The notes under the pieces were generated by a model. That model made no database searches and had not been told where the DNA came from. It was given only the letters and a program-made list of their open reading frames with translations. The translations under genes and the position numbers were made by a program. From Bacillota bacterium (GTDB taxonomy: Bacteria; Bacillota; Clostridia; Oscillospirales; Acutalibacteraceae), in contig JAEYPT010000007.1 of assembly GCA_023410445.1 (NCBI GenBank), forward strand, positions 170,065-234,064: DNA of 64,000 nucleotides, given 5' to 3'. Shown piece after piece: positions 52,368-60,382 of this stretch; position 1 is the first letter of the stretch, and every line of letters starts with the position of its first letter.

Positions 52368-52961
52368 ATGAAAAACAATAAATTGGTGTGTTATTTGGAG
52401 GAGCACGTTATTGCCGGAATTGTTTCTGTAGGAATTCTGATCGGATCTTTTATCTTGTTTTCATACATATACAACAATGATCTAGCGAGCTTAAAGTTTC
52501 AGGAGACAACTGAGACAGCCAGTTATCCAATAACGAGCATCTCCTCAACGCATGTTTTAGACGGCAATGTTGAATATTATGTTGAATTCGGAGATGATTC
52601 TTCATCAGCGTATGGATTCAATCTTACTGTTTCTAGCTTGGGAGATTTTAAAGAAGGAGACACATGGTCAGTTAAGGAAGCAACCTATTCCTGTACTGAG
52701 GAAAACGACTCAAGCTGGGACGAACTTTTGAGCCTGGGAATAGTACACTGGAGTAAACCAGAAAACCTTGTTCGACGTGATTTTAAGTATCTTCACCAAT
52801 CTCTTACATTCTCAGAAACGGAAAAAGAACGTTATCAACAACAGTTTATAGATAGTTATAGAGATTATCTGAGAGACGCTTTAATTCTATCAATGGTTTG
52901 GACTGTAATAATTGTCTTAGTTATTAACATTGTTGTTAAGCTCTTCTCTATTGACGATTAA
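52368..52961 (+). CDS. two-pass membrane protein
   Basis: 197 residues. Membrane segments at both ends (IIAGIVSVGILIGSFILFSY-like near 15-35, and LILSMVWTVIIVLVINIVV near 168-188) enclose an extracytoplasmic domain with SYPITSISSTHVLDGNVEYY. No family recognised. AT-rich compared with its neighbours. Confidence 0.65.
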   Translation: MKNNKLVCYLEEHVIAGIVSVGILIGSFILFSYIYNNDLASLKFQETTETASYPITSISSTHVLDGNVEYYVEFGDDSSSAYGFNLTVSSLGDFKEGDTWSVKEATYSCTEENDSSWDELLSLGIVHWSKPENLVRRDFKYLHQSLTFSETEKERYQQQFIDSYRDYLRDALILSMVWTVIIVLVINIVVKLFSIDD

Positions 52962-52996
52962 TAATATCCCATATTGGAAAGAAAGGGTGATTGGAA

Positions 52997-53275
52997 ATGA
53001 ACGAATCAGCCCGGCAGGCCGTGTCCGTAAGGGTGACGTGCCAGGAACTGAATGATCTTGCCCAATGCGGTCGTAGAATGACGGAATACGCTGATCCGGA
53101 GGGATCTTGCCTGATAACCGTACTCAACACTCTTGATGATATGCCTGTTCGGCTGGTTCTGAACAGGCAGTGCATTGGGTGTGTCGGCAGTTGCTGCCGA
53201 ACGGAAGTCTGCAGAGCAAAAGTAACGGATATTACGCAGGCCAGAATTAGTATCAAACTTATTGGAAAGAAGTGA
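52997..53275 (+). CDS. Cys-containing hypothetical protein
   Basis: 92 residues from ATG 52997 (GGGTG upstream). It has five cysteines, four of them in RQCIGCVGSCCRTEVC-type clustering, suggesting a metal site, and TDITQARISIKLIGKK at the end. It is short and soluble. Translation probably couples to the next ParB-like gene. Not recognised. Confidence 0.55.
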   Translation: MNESARQAVSVRVTCQELNDLAQCGRRMTEYADPEGSCLITVLNTLDDMPVRLVLNRQCIGCVGSCCRTEVCRAKVTDITQARISIKLIGKK

Positions 53276-53279
53276 TCCC

Positions 53280-55556
53280 GTGTTCGGTGGAATCGGAAAG
53301 AGAATAAAGAAGGAACCGGCAATCATCGAAAACGATGAACCGGCCATTGAAGAAACGAAAGTAAACTCGTGTGACGATGAACCGAAGGAATGGTCAAAAT
53401 ACTCCGAATCCGAATTGGCGGCGGCATGGTATCGTCTGGAATCGCTCAGTCTGGGGCAAGCGAAACAGCCTCAGATCGATTTGGAGGATATCTTTCAGTG
53501 GTATCTGAATGCAGCTGCCCAAGGTGACCGCTGCGCTCAATACGCCGTCGGAAAAATGTATCACCGAGGGATATTAACGCAGTCGGTCCTGTTTCAGGCT
53601 GGAATATGGTATTCCAAAGCGTCGGATGGCGGAAGTCCATTTGCAGATCTGGAGCTTGCCAAGATGTCTGAATACGGCATAACAATGCCGAAAGATGCTG
53701 ATTTGGCAGCTAACCTTTACAAAAAGGCATATGGTGCGCTGGTTGACATTGAAAGCCGATCACCGGACCGTGCGGTGGAGAAAAAGCTCGCTGCACTTTG
53801 TGACAAGCAAGCAGCTGCTGATCCGCAGGAAGCGACCCATTGGAAACAGCTTGCAGAACAGCCAATCCAACATGCTTCAATTGTTGAAAACGAAGGCCCA
53901 CAACATGTTACCGTATCCGCTAAAAAAGAGAAAGATGAGGCCGATCAAACCAATCAGGACAAGAAAAGCAAGACAATGAATCTGGAAGATATCCCCGTTC
54001 AGTACATTTTTCCTTCAAAAAGCAACAAATACGCTGAGCATGATACGGATGAATCCGTTCATGCTCTTTCTTTAAGTATTCAGGTGAATGGCCTGATTTA
54101 CCCTCTTGTGCTGAATCGAATCTCCGATACGGAATACCGGATCATTGCCGGTGAAAAGCGCTTCAAGGCAATTACCCAGTACCTGCATTGGGAATCCATT
54201 CCTGCCGTCATCCAGAGCAAACTCTCAACCAACAAAGCACAGTCGATGCTGAATGCTGCGAATCTGGACGTTCGTGAATACACATCCGGACAAAAGCTCC
54301 AGTTCTACATGGACTATGAGCAGCGGCTGCGTGAGTTACAGGGAAGCGGTGAGTTTACAGGATCCCTTCAGGATGGAATTGCAGAGCTTCTCGGGGTATC
54401 ATCACACCAGATACGAAAATACCAGCGGATTGTTGAAATGCTTCCTCCGAAGCGGTTGAAGCAGATTCAAGCTGGAGAATTAAGTATCGAAAAAGCGTAT
54501 AAGATGACTTTATCAAAAGGCAGCAGACACGAATCCGGTACACGGAAAGCTCCGGAAGCGATAAAAACGGATCACGGACGCGCGTCCGTTTCCACATCAA
54601 AATTGTACGCAAACGAGGGACATAAATCCATACCAACAATGGCCGATCCGGACGTGGAAGACGAGTCTGAAACCGCGTCCGGACGCACGTCCGATTTTAG
54701 CGAAATCTCGGGTGTGGCGACAGGTACAATATTAAGAGATTTGACCCCATCGGCGGACGTGGAAACCACGTCCGGAAACGAATCTGAACGCACGTCCGTT
54801 TCGGGTGAAAATCCAAATGTTACGGAGGAAGAAAGCCACAAAGAATTATCCCCATATCCGGACGTGAAAACTACATCCGAAATCACGTCCGGAAGCACGT
54901 CCGTTTTCGAACAGAGATTGCAAGATAATCCTCATAACCAAGGGGATTCGTCCGATAAGGCGGACGTACCAAATGTGCCTGAAAATGCAATCGGACGCAC
55001 GTCCGTTTTTGCCGGGAATCAGGATGTTACGACGGGGGCAGAATTGAGGGACTTGGCCTCTCAAGAGGACGAGGAAAACGCGTCTGAAAATAGCAACGGA
55101 CGCACGTCCGTTTTAATTGAAAATCCGGGTAATATGGATGTGGAAGGATTGGCGGTATTCCAGCCTCCAGAGAACAAGAGAAATACGGCTGAAATCTCGC
55201 TCGGACGCGCGTCTGTTTTGGATGAAAACCCGGCCAAGAATATGAAACAAGTTTCAATATCGTCTACACGCAAAACGGACGTGAAAAACGCGTCGGACGT
55301 CACGTCCGTTTTCCAAAATCCCGGCAGTTATCAGGAAGCGATTGAAATGCTCACGGAGCTTCCGGCAGAACCCGGCGACAATTGCACCGTGATCGAAGGA
55401 AGCCGGGCTATTCCGGGTGTTATCGATCGGATCGAGCTTTACTCCGATGCACTGATGCTTTCCGTATCCGTTAACGGCACAGCCCGGTCGTATCCTGTGT
55501 CACAGATAGGCAAGACGCTCTTCATAGGAGGTGAGAAAGAGGCAGGAAGCGCATGA
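53280..55556 (+). CDS. second ParB-like protein with Sel1/TPR part and 35-residue repeats
   Basis: 758 residues from GTG 53280 (GGAAAG upstream); a TTG six codons earlier is possible. Residues about 45-145 are Sel1/TPR-like (WYLNAAAQGDRCAQYAVGKM). Residues 230-430 are ParB: MNLEDIPVQYIFPSKSNKYA, GLIYPLVLN, IIAGEKRFKAITQY, and the helix-turn-helix IAELLGVSSHQIRKYQRI. Residues 432-676 consist of 35-residue repeats marked GRTSV, whose DNA is a regular array of palindromes. A small C-terminal domain (residues 680-750) follows. Likely a centromere-binding or plasmid-maintenance protein that binds its own gene. Confidence 0.82.
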   Translation: MFGGIGKRIKKEPAIIENDEPAIEETKVNSCDDEPKEWSKYSESELAAAWYRLESLSLGQAKQPQIDLEDIFQWYLNAAAQGDRCAQYAVGKMYHRGILTQSVLFQAGIWYSKASDGGSPFADLELAKMSEYGITMPKDADLAANLYKKAYGALVDIESRSPDRAVEKKLAALCDKQAAADPQEATHWKQLAEQPIQHASIVENEGPQHVTVSAKKEKDEADQTNQDKKSKTMNLEDIPVQYIFPSKSNKYAEHDTDESVHALSLSIQVNGLIYPLVLNRISDTEYRIIAGEKRFKAITQYLHWESIPAVIQSKLSTNKAQSMLNAANLDVREYTSGQKLQFYMDYEQRLRELQGSGEFTGSLQDGIAELLGVSSHQIRKYQRIVEMLPPKRLKQIQAGELSIEKAYKMTLSKGSRHESGTRKAPEAIKTDHGRASVSTSKLYANEGHKSIPTMADPDVEDESETASGRTSDFSEISGVATGTILRDLTPSADVETTSGNESERTSVSGENPNVTEEESHKELSPYPDVKTTSEITSGSTSVFEQRLQDNPHNQGDSSDKADVPNVPENAIGRTSVFAGNQDVTTGAELRDLASQEDEENASENSNGRTSVLIENPGNMDVEGLAVFQPPENKRNTAEISLGRASVLDENPAKNMKQVSISSTRKTDVKNASDVTSVFQNPGSYQEAIEMLTELPAEPGDNCTVIEGSRAIPGVIDRIELYSDALMLSVSVNGTARSYPVSQIGKTLFIGGEKEAGSA
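54575..55308. repeat. eight palindromic sites at 105-bp period inside the ParB-like gene
   Basis: CGGACGCACGTCCG or close variants end at 54588, 54693, 54798, 54903, 55005, 55110, 55215 and 55308: intervals of 105, 105, 105, 102, 105, 105 and 93 bases. Arms CGGACG/CGTCCG pair perfectly in the best copies; the first copy is a full palindrome. Between sites the DNA is much less conserved. An extra palindrome CGGACGTGG-AAA-CCACGTCCG lies at 54754-54774. The regular spacing equals ten DNA turns. Confidence 0.85.
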
Positions 55557-55569
55557 TTATTTTTTGTTC

Positions 55570-55601
55570 ACAGCTCCGCGGGAAACCGCAGGGCTGTTTT
55601 T
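55570..55601 (+). terminator. intrinsic terminator before the pilus genes
   Basis: ACAGC...CGCGG, loop GAAA, CCGC...GCTGT, then five T. It separates the maintenance module from the Tad locus. Confidence 0.8.
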
Positions 55602-55644
55602 ATATATCACATCAATCACTAAAACAAATGGAGGTATTAAAAAA

Positions 55645-55908
55645 ATGTTGAAAAAAGTGAAGGAAAAAATCAATCTCACGGTTGCGAAGATCCGCACCAA
55701 TAGGAAGCAGTGGAAAGGACCAAACCTGACTGTACATAAAGTTTTGATTGGCCAGAAAGGAAGCGGGCTCGTCGAGTATATTGGAATTGCGGCGGCGGCG
55801 CTCGCTCTTATCGTTGTAGTTGTTCTACCCGGAATGAAAAATCTTTTTGGTGTTGACGTTTTCCCGGGTCTGACGAGCGCGGTCAATAAGATATTTAATT
55901 TTTCCTGA
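55645..55908 (+). CDS. flp: Flp-type pilin
   Basis: 87 residues from ATG 55645 (GGAGG upstream). A basic leader ends at Gly39; the mature end starts SGLVEYIGIAAAALALIVVVV, with Glu at +5 and Tyr at +6, the hallmark of Flp/Tad pilins. The leader of 39 residues is long for the family. The mature pilin would be about 48 residues. It is cleaved by the peptidase encoded next and polymerised by TadABC. Confidence 0.87.
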   Translation: MLKKVKEKINLTVAKIRTNRKQWKGPNLTVHKVLIGQKGSGLVEYIGIAAAALALIVVVVLPGMKNLFGVDVFPGLTSAVNKIFNFS

Positions 55909-56459
55909 TGATCTTACTGTTTGAGTCCTTTGCAGTCGGCATTCTATCCGATGTCGGCCTGTGCCGGAATTATGGAATAGGATTCCCGTTTTCGTCATTG
56001 GTTTCATTGCCGACCGGCTTCATGATTCTTAACGCGTCCGGGAATATGATCTGCACGGGCGAAGGGGTGTTGCTGTTCCAGCTGCTGTATCTCGCAGCTT
56101 GCATTGACAGCCTTACATTTGAAATTCCCGACTGGATCCATCTATTGATCCTGTCGATCGGGCTAATTCAACTGCATTTGCCGGATTCCATTATTGGGCT
56201 ATTCCTCATTTCCGTGCCATTCATCATATTTTCCAGACTTACGGGTGACAGCATCGGAGCCGGAGACGTTAAGCTAATGGCAGCATGTGGATTCGTGCTC
56301 GGTCCGGTTGATATTTGCATCGCCGTTACATTCGGAATGATACTCGCATCCGTCAACAACGTTCCTCTGCTGCTGCATCGGAATCATCACCGTGTGGAGT
56401 CCGCTATGGCACCCTCTCTCGCAGCGGGGTGCCTTTTTTCTTACCTACTTTTAATCTAA
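55908..56459 (+). CDS. tadV: A24-type prepilin peptidase (TadV/CpaA)
   Basis: 183 residues with about six membrane segments. The two catalytic aspartates of this family are in AACIDSLTFEIPDW and GAGDVKLMAACGFV. It lacks the N-methylase domain, as usual for TadV. It removes the leader of the Flp pilin and pseudopilins at the membrane. Its ATG overlaps the pilin stop. Confidence 0.88.
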   Translation: MILLFESFAVGILSDVGLCRNYGIGFPFSSLVSLPTGFMILNASGNMICTGEGVLLFQLLYLAACIDSLTFEIPDWIHLLILSIGLIQLHLPDSIIGLFLISVPFIIFSRLTGDSIGAGDVKLMAACGFVLGPVDICIAVTFGMILASVNNVPLLLHRNHHRVESAMAPSLAAGCLFSYLLLI

Positions 56460-56476
56460 GAAGGTGTATAGACTTT

Positions 56477-57265
56477 ATGAAACTTTTTCACAATCGTAAA
56501 TTTTTGGGAATTCTGGTCATTGTTATTGCATTTGCCGTCTGTTTCCTTTACGCCCCGGCAATGAGCAAGGCAGAAAGTCGCCAGGTATCCGTTGTTCGGG
56601 TTACAAAGGCAATTCCCGAAGGCACGGCCGTAACAAAAGACATGATCACCACGGTTTCCGTCGGAGGGTATAACCTACCCTCCAACGTCGTGAAAGACGA
56701 GAAGGACGCAATCGGGAAATACACGCTGGCGGAACTGGATCCGGGCGATCAGATCTTAACCACAAAACTCTCCGACAAAGCAGGGAGCCCATATCTCAGC
56801 AACCTCGACGGCAAAGACTGGCCTATCTCTATACCTATTAAATCTTTTGCGGCTGGTCTATCAGGGAAATTACACTCCGGCGATATAATATCTCTGATTG
56901 TTAGTAACTACGGACCCGATAAAAAGACCTTACATCCAAATGAGTTAAAATACGTAAAGCTCCTTGCGGCCACAAATGATAGCGGTACGGATACCGATCA
57001 GGTTAAGAAAAGCGATAATAACACATCAGCCCAAAACGAAAATGTGCCTTCTACCCTAACGATACTGGCAAATTCTGAACAAGCTCTTAAAATAGTCGAC
57101 TATGTTACTAATGGTTCTCTGTATGCTGCTTTGGTATATCGCGGCGATAAACAGACGGCGCAGAAATACATCGCCATACAAGATGATTATCTATCACAGA
57201 ACGGCACTTCCTCCGGGGAGCCGGGTACTTCATCGGAGGGCGGGGCGATACCGAATGGGAAGTAA
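56477..57265 (+). CDS. cpaB: CpaB/RcpC pilus assembly protein
   Basis: 262 residues from ATG 56477. One N-terminal membrane segment (FLGILVIVIAFAVCFLYAP), then a SAF-like domain: VTKAIPEGTAVTKDMITTVS, YTLAELDPGDQILTTKLSD. In Gram-negative bacteria RcpC/CpaB modulates the Tad secretion channel; Firmicutes lack an outer membrane, so here it probably acts in the wall zone. The end overlaps the next gene. Confidence 0.85.
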   Translation: MKLFHNRKFLGILVIVIAFAVCFLYAPAMSKAESRQVSVVRVTKAIPEGTAVTKDMITTVSVGGYNLPSNVVKDEKDAIGKYTLAELDPGDQILTTKLSDKAGSPYLSNLDGKDWPISIPIKSFAAGLSGKLHSGDIISLIVSNYGPDKKTLHPNELKYVKLLAATNDSGTDTDQVKKSDNNTSAQNENVPSTLTILANSEQALKIVDYVTNGSLYAALVYRGDKQTAQKYIAIQDDYLSQNGTSSGEPGTSSEGGAIPNGK

Positions 57266-58085
57266 TCAGGTGATTGCCTGCTGGGGAAGCCCCGGCAGCG
57301 GAACAACCCTGACCGCTGCCAAAATTGCGCTGGAACTTGCCAATCTCAAGAAAAACGTCATTCTGGTTCTCTGCGATAACGAGACGCCGATGCTTCCTTT
57401 GCTTGCACCGGATATTGGGGAAGCAAAATCGCTCGGGGACCTTCTCGCGCTGCCGACCATTTCCCCAATTGATATTTTTCAGCACTGCATCCCGGTTAAA
57501 AGTACTCTAAGCCTGATGGGTTACCTGCGGGAAGAAAATGAGAACACCTGGCCGGACTATACGGAGGAGCGGGCGCTGAAACTGATCGACCTCTTGAACG
57601 ATTTCGCTGATTACACTGTTGACTACACTGTGATCGATTGTACGCATCATCTGCTTTACAATCCGCTTACGGCAGCAGCCCTGAAAACGTCTGACACCAC
57701 GTTCCGGATCATGAACGCTGACCCGAAAAGCCTAATGTATCTGAAATCCCAAAGCTTGTTTCTGATGCAGGATCCCGCGTTCCGATTCGACAAACATGTG
57801 AGAATTATCAATAACCTTGAGACCTTTCAGGCTCTGGACACCTACCGAGAAGCTTTTGGCGGTAAGGCATACGTTCTTCCGCATCTGGAAGCCTTACAGA
57901 TCCAGTATGGCGAATCACGTCTACTGGAGCCGCTGACAGGTTGGAACTCAAAAGCCTATCAAGTTATGCTCCAGAAAATGATTGCACAGGAGATTCTATC
58001 CGCTGAGAAGCAGGAATACGATGCTCGGCTTAATACCCGTATCCCTATGCGCGGCGGCAGACAGGAGGAACTAATACATGGTTAA
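57255..58085 (+). CDS. tadZ: TadZ/CpaE-like ParA-family ATPase, atypical P-loop
   Basis: 276 residues from ATG 57255. The expected P-loop reads WGSPGSGTTLTAAKIALELA: Gly-rich, but the invariant Lys before Thr is missing. NVILVLCDNETPMLPLL and YTVIDCTHHLLYNPL are at the places of the other ParA motifs. TadZ localises the pilus machine at a cell pole; some family members do not hydrolyse ATP. Position between cpaB and tadA supports the call. Confidence 0.78.
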   Translation: MGSNQVIACWGSPGSGTTLTAAKIALELANLKKNVILVLCDNETPMLPLLAPDIGEAKSLGDLLALPTISPIDIFQHCIPVKSTLSLMGYLREENENTWPDYTEERALKLIDLLNDFADYTVDYTVIDCTHHLLYNPLTAAALKTSDTTFRIMNADPKSLMYLKSQSLFLMQDPAFRFDKHVRIINNLETFQALDTYREAFGGKAYVLPHLEALQIQYGESRLLEPLTGWNSKAYQVMLQKMIAQEILSAEKQEYDARLNTRIPMRGGRQEELIHG

Positions 58086-58671
58086 GAATACAGATCTGTT
58101 TTTTCACCAAAACTCGGTTATGGATTTTCCTGTAGTATTGAATAAAGTCCAAACATATTTTTCCGAGCATTATAAAGAGCTGATGCTGGCCAAAACAGCT
58201 GACAACTTTGAGCAGCTTAAATCCTATATTCAGAAATATCTTACCGACAACCGACTCGGCGTTGACGGCATGGATCAGGACCAGCTTGTAGGCAGGCTGT
58301 TACGCGAAATGGCAGAATACAGCTTCTTGACACCCTATCTCAAATTTGAGATACCCAATGTAGAGGGCATAGAGATTGATTCTTGGGAGTGTGTCTGGAT
58401 AAAGTTCGCGGGGGGACGAATTGAGCAAACAAATGAAACTTTCTTCTCTCCAAAGCATGCACGTGACGTTATGATCCGGCTTCTTAATCAGTCCAAAATC
58501 AGCACAGATCCTTCTCATCCTCTTGCAAGAGGGCATTTGGGGAAAAATATCCGGATCACGGTCAACTGCGGCGGTGGGACGTTGGATGAAGATGTCGGAG
58601 TTGCTGCATCTATCCGCTTTATTAATCCGAACCATTTGACAAAGGAGGATCTGATAAACAATGGTAGGTAG
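58078..58671 (+). CDS. tadA: TadA/CpaF secretion ATPase, N-terminal part
   Basis: 197 residues: the N-terminal domain of a CpaF-type ATPase (VGRLLREMAEYSFLTPYL, GIEIDSWECVWIKF, KNIRITVNCGGG and ASIRFINPNHLTKEDLI). It stops at TAG 58669-58671 just where the linker to the catalytic domain begins. The catalytic half follows in another frame. AGGAGG lies before its ATG. See the finding on the 4-base duplication. Confidence 0.8.
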   Translation: MVKNTDLFFHQNSVMDFPVVLNKVQTYFSEHYKELMLAKTADNFEQLKSYIQKYLTDNRLGVDGMDQDQLVGRLLREMAEYSFLTPYLKFEIPNVEGIEIDSWECVWIKFAGGRIEQTNETFFSPKHARDVMIRLLNQSKISTDPSHPLARGHLGKNIRITVNCGGGTLDEDVGVAASIRFINPNHLTKEDLINNGR

Positions 58672-59443
58672 GACACTTACACCTAATATGATGCGCTTTC
58701 TTGTTTATGGATACCGATATGGACTATCTATGATGCTTTCAGGCGAAACCGATGCCGGGAAAACAACGCTGATGAGTATTATCTTGTCAGAAGCAGTGCC
58801 TAACAATAAAAAACTGATAACCATTGAAAATGGAACACGGGAATTTAATCTAGTTAAGCGGGATCCAGTAACCGGAAAGATCATCAACAGTGTAATTCAT
58901 CTTGTTACGCGGGATTCCGACGACGAAAAGCAAGAAATTACCCAGCAAATGTTGCTGGAATGGTCAATGACCGCAAATCCAGACTACCTTTGTATGGCGG
59001 AAGTGAAGGGATCGGAGTCCTATGAAACTCTGGAGGCATCGGTCACACACCCGGTAATCGGTACAACACATACGAAAAAAAGCGAAAAGGACATTCCTAA
59101 AAGGCTTGTGGACCTTGCAGCTATAAAAGGTAACCTAAATGATAAAACACTTTACTCCATGGCAATTGATTCTTTTCCGATCCTTTTTCATGCAGAAAAA
59201 ATGGCTGATGAGGTACGCAGAGTAACAGGGATTTCCGAATGTCAGCTCAAAAACGGTCTTCCAACATTTCAGCCGCTTTGGGAGTATAGAACGGACTATA
59301 ACGAAGTTGTAAATGGCAAGACCGTCGTTCATGGGGATTTTGTCAAATGCGGAAACATTTCTGATGATCTGCAGTATCAACTTCGCCAGAAAGGTATTCC
59401 CAAAAACATTCTGCAAAGCATTCTGGAGGGGGAAGAGCCATGA
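58661..59443 (+). CDS. tadA: TadA/CpaF secretion ATPase, catalytic part
   Basis: 260 residues beginning ATG 58661, with AAGGAGG twelve bases upstream inside the previous part. Walker A is GETDAGKTT (residues 28-36); VTRDSDDEKQEITQQMLLEW and ADYLCMAEVKGSESYETLEA-like (ASP box/Walker B) follow, then THPVIGTTHTKKSEKDIPKR. A normal TadA has both halves on one chain. It powers pilin polymerisation. As a separate protein it could still work if the two parts associate. Confidence 0.85.
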   Translation: MVGRTLTPNMMRFLVYGYRYGLSMMLSGETDAGKTTLMSIILSEAVPNNKKLITIENGTREFNLVKRDPVTGKIINSVIHLVTRDSDDEKQEITQQMLLEWSMTANPDYLCMAEVKGSESYETLEASVTHPVIGTTHTKKSEKDIPKRLVDLAAIKGNLNDKTLYSMAIDSFPILFHAEKMADEVRRVTGISECQLKNGLPTFQPLWEYRTDYNEVVNGKTVVHGDFVKCGNISDDLQYQLRQKGIPKNILQSILEGEEP

Positions 59444-60378
59444 CACTGAATATTGTTGCATTTGTTGCGTTTATTGCCGGCTCTTTTATTCTTTTGAACA
59501 TCCGGCCGGGCGAGTTGATTACAGATCTGAAGTCGGGCCTCGTAAAAATCCGGCAGCTGCGAAAGCCGTCTCTGCGCCAACAGGTAAAAATGAGCACCCA
59601 GAAAAAGAAAATCCGCGGAATTCGGAAGATCCTTCTGGATTCCAAAGCGGTGCTGAAGCTGACCGGCCGGATGGATCGAATGCCGTTTTATACGACGGCG
59701 TCGATCATCCTTTTTTTTACCGGTGTGCTAATTAGCGCCTTGCTTAACAATTACTTCAATATGCTTGTCCTCGGCGGTGGTCTTTCTCTGATTCCCTGGC
59801 TGTATATTCTCGCATCTTCAACCGTGTTTAAGAAACGTATCAACTCAGAACTGGAGACATCTCTGGGAATGATCACAATATCGTATATGCGGATTGATAG
59901 CTTTCCGATTGCGGTAGAAGAGAACCTTCCCGAAATGCAGTCGCCAGTTAAAGATGTGTTTGAAAAGTTTGTGGTTCAGACAAAGCTGGTTTCTTCCAAC
60001 ATTCCGGCTCTTTTGGAAGAAATGAAAGACAGTATCGACAACGCCACTTTTCAGGACTGGGTGGAACAGGTTATCCAATGCCAGAACAACCGAGCGTTGA
60101 AATCAACGCTCCAGCCGATTGTCAATCGCTTTTCTGACGTTCGTGAGGTATCTGGAAAGCTGAACAATCTCCTGTACGAGCCGCTCAAGGAATATATCAC
60201 TCTGGCAGTTATTATGATTCTGAATTACCCGTTCTTCTACACGATGAGCCGAGACTGGTACGACGCACTGTTTCAGACGACACAGGGACAACTCCTTGTT
60301 ACCGGCACGTTTGTGTACCTGTTCTTATCCCTGATCGGTGAGGTCCGAAATACCCGTCCGGTCGAATATCGAAGGTGA
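59440..60378 (+). CDS. tadB: TadB-like inner-membrane pilus protein
   Basis: 312 residues with an N-terminal membrane segment (IVAFVAFIAGSFILLNI), two central segments near 85-130 and two at the end; a T2SSF-like domain lies at about 135-270 (INSELETSLGMITISYMRID, VNRFSDVREVSGKLNNLL). TadB and TadC form the membrane platform on which TadA acts. Four-base overlap with tadA. Confidence 0.85.
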   Translation: MTLNIVAFVAFIAGSFILLNIRPGELITDLKSGLVKIRQLRKPSLRQQVKMSTQKKKIRGIRKILLDSKAVLKLTGRMDRMPFYTTASIILFFTGVLISALLNNYFNMLVLGGGLSLIPWLYILASSTVFKKRINSELETSLGMITISYMRIDSFPIAVEENLPEMQSPVKDVFEKFVVQTKLVSSNIPALLEEMKDSIDNATFQDWVEQVIQCQNNRALKSTLQPIVNRFSDVREVSGKLNNLLYEPLKEYITLAVIMILNYPFFYTMSRDWYDALFQTTQGQLLVTGTFVYLFLSLIGEVRNTRPVEYRR

Positions 60379-60382
60379 AGCC

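Noticed and set aside
54575..55308. CRISPR array
   Set aside because: The period is 105 bp, sites are short palindromes inside an open frame and the sequence between them is protein-coding, with no cas genes near.
58660..58672. Programmed ribosomal frameshift in tadA
   Set aside because: No slippery heptamer is present; a four-base duplication explains the frame change better.
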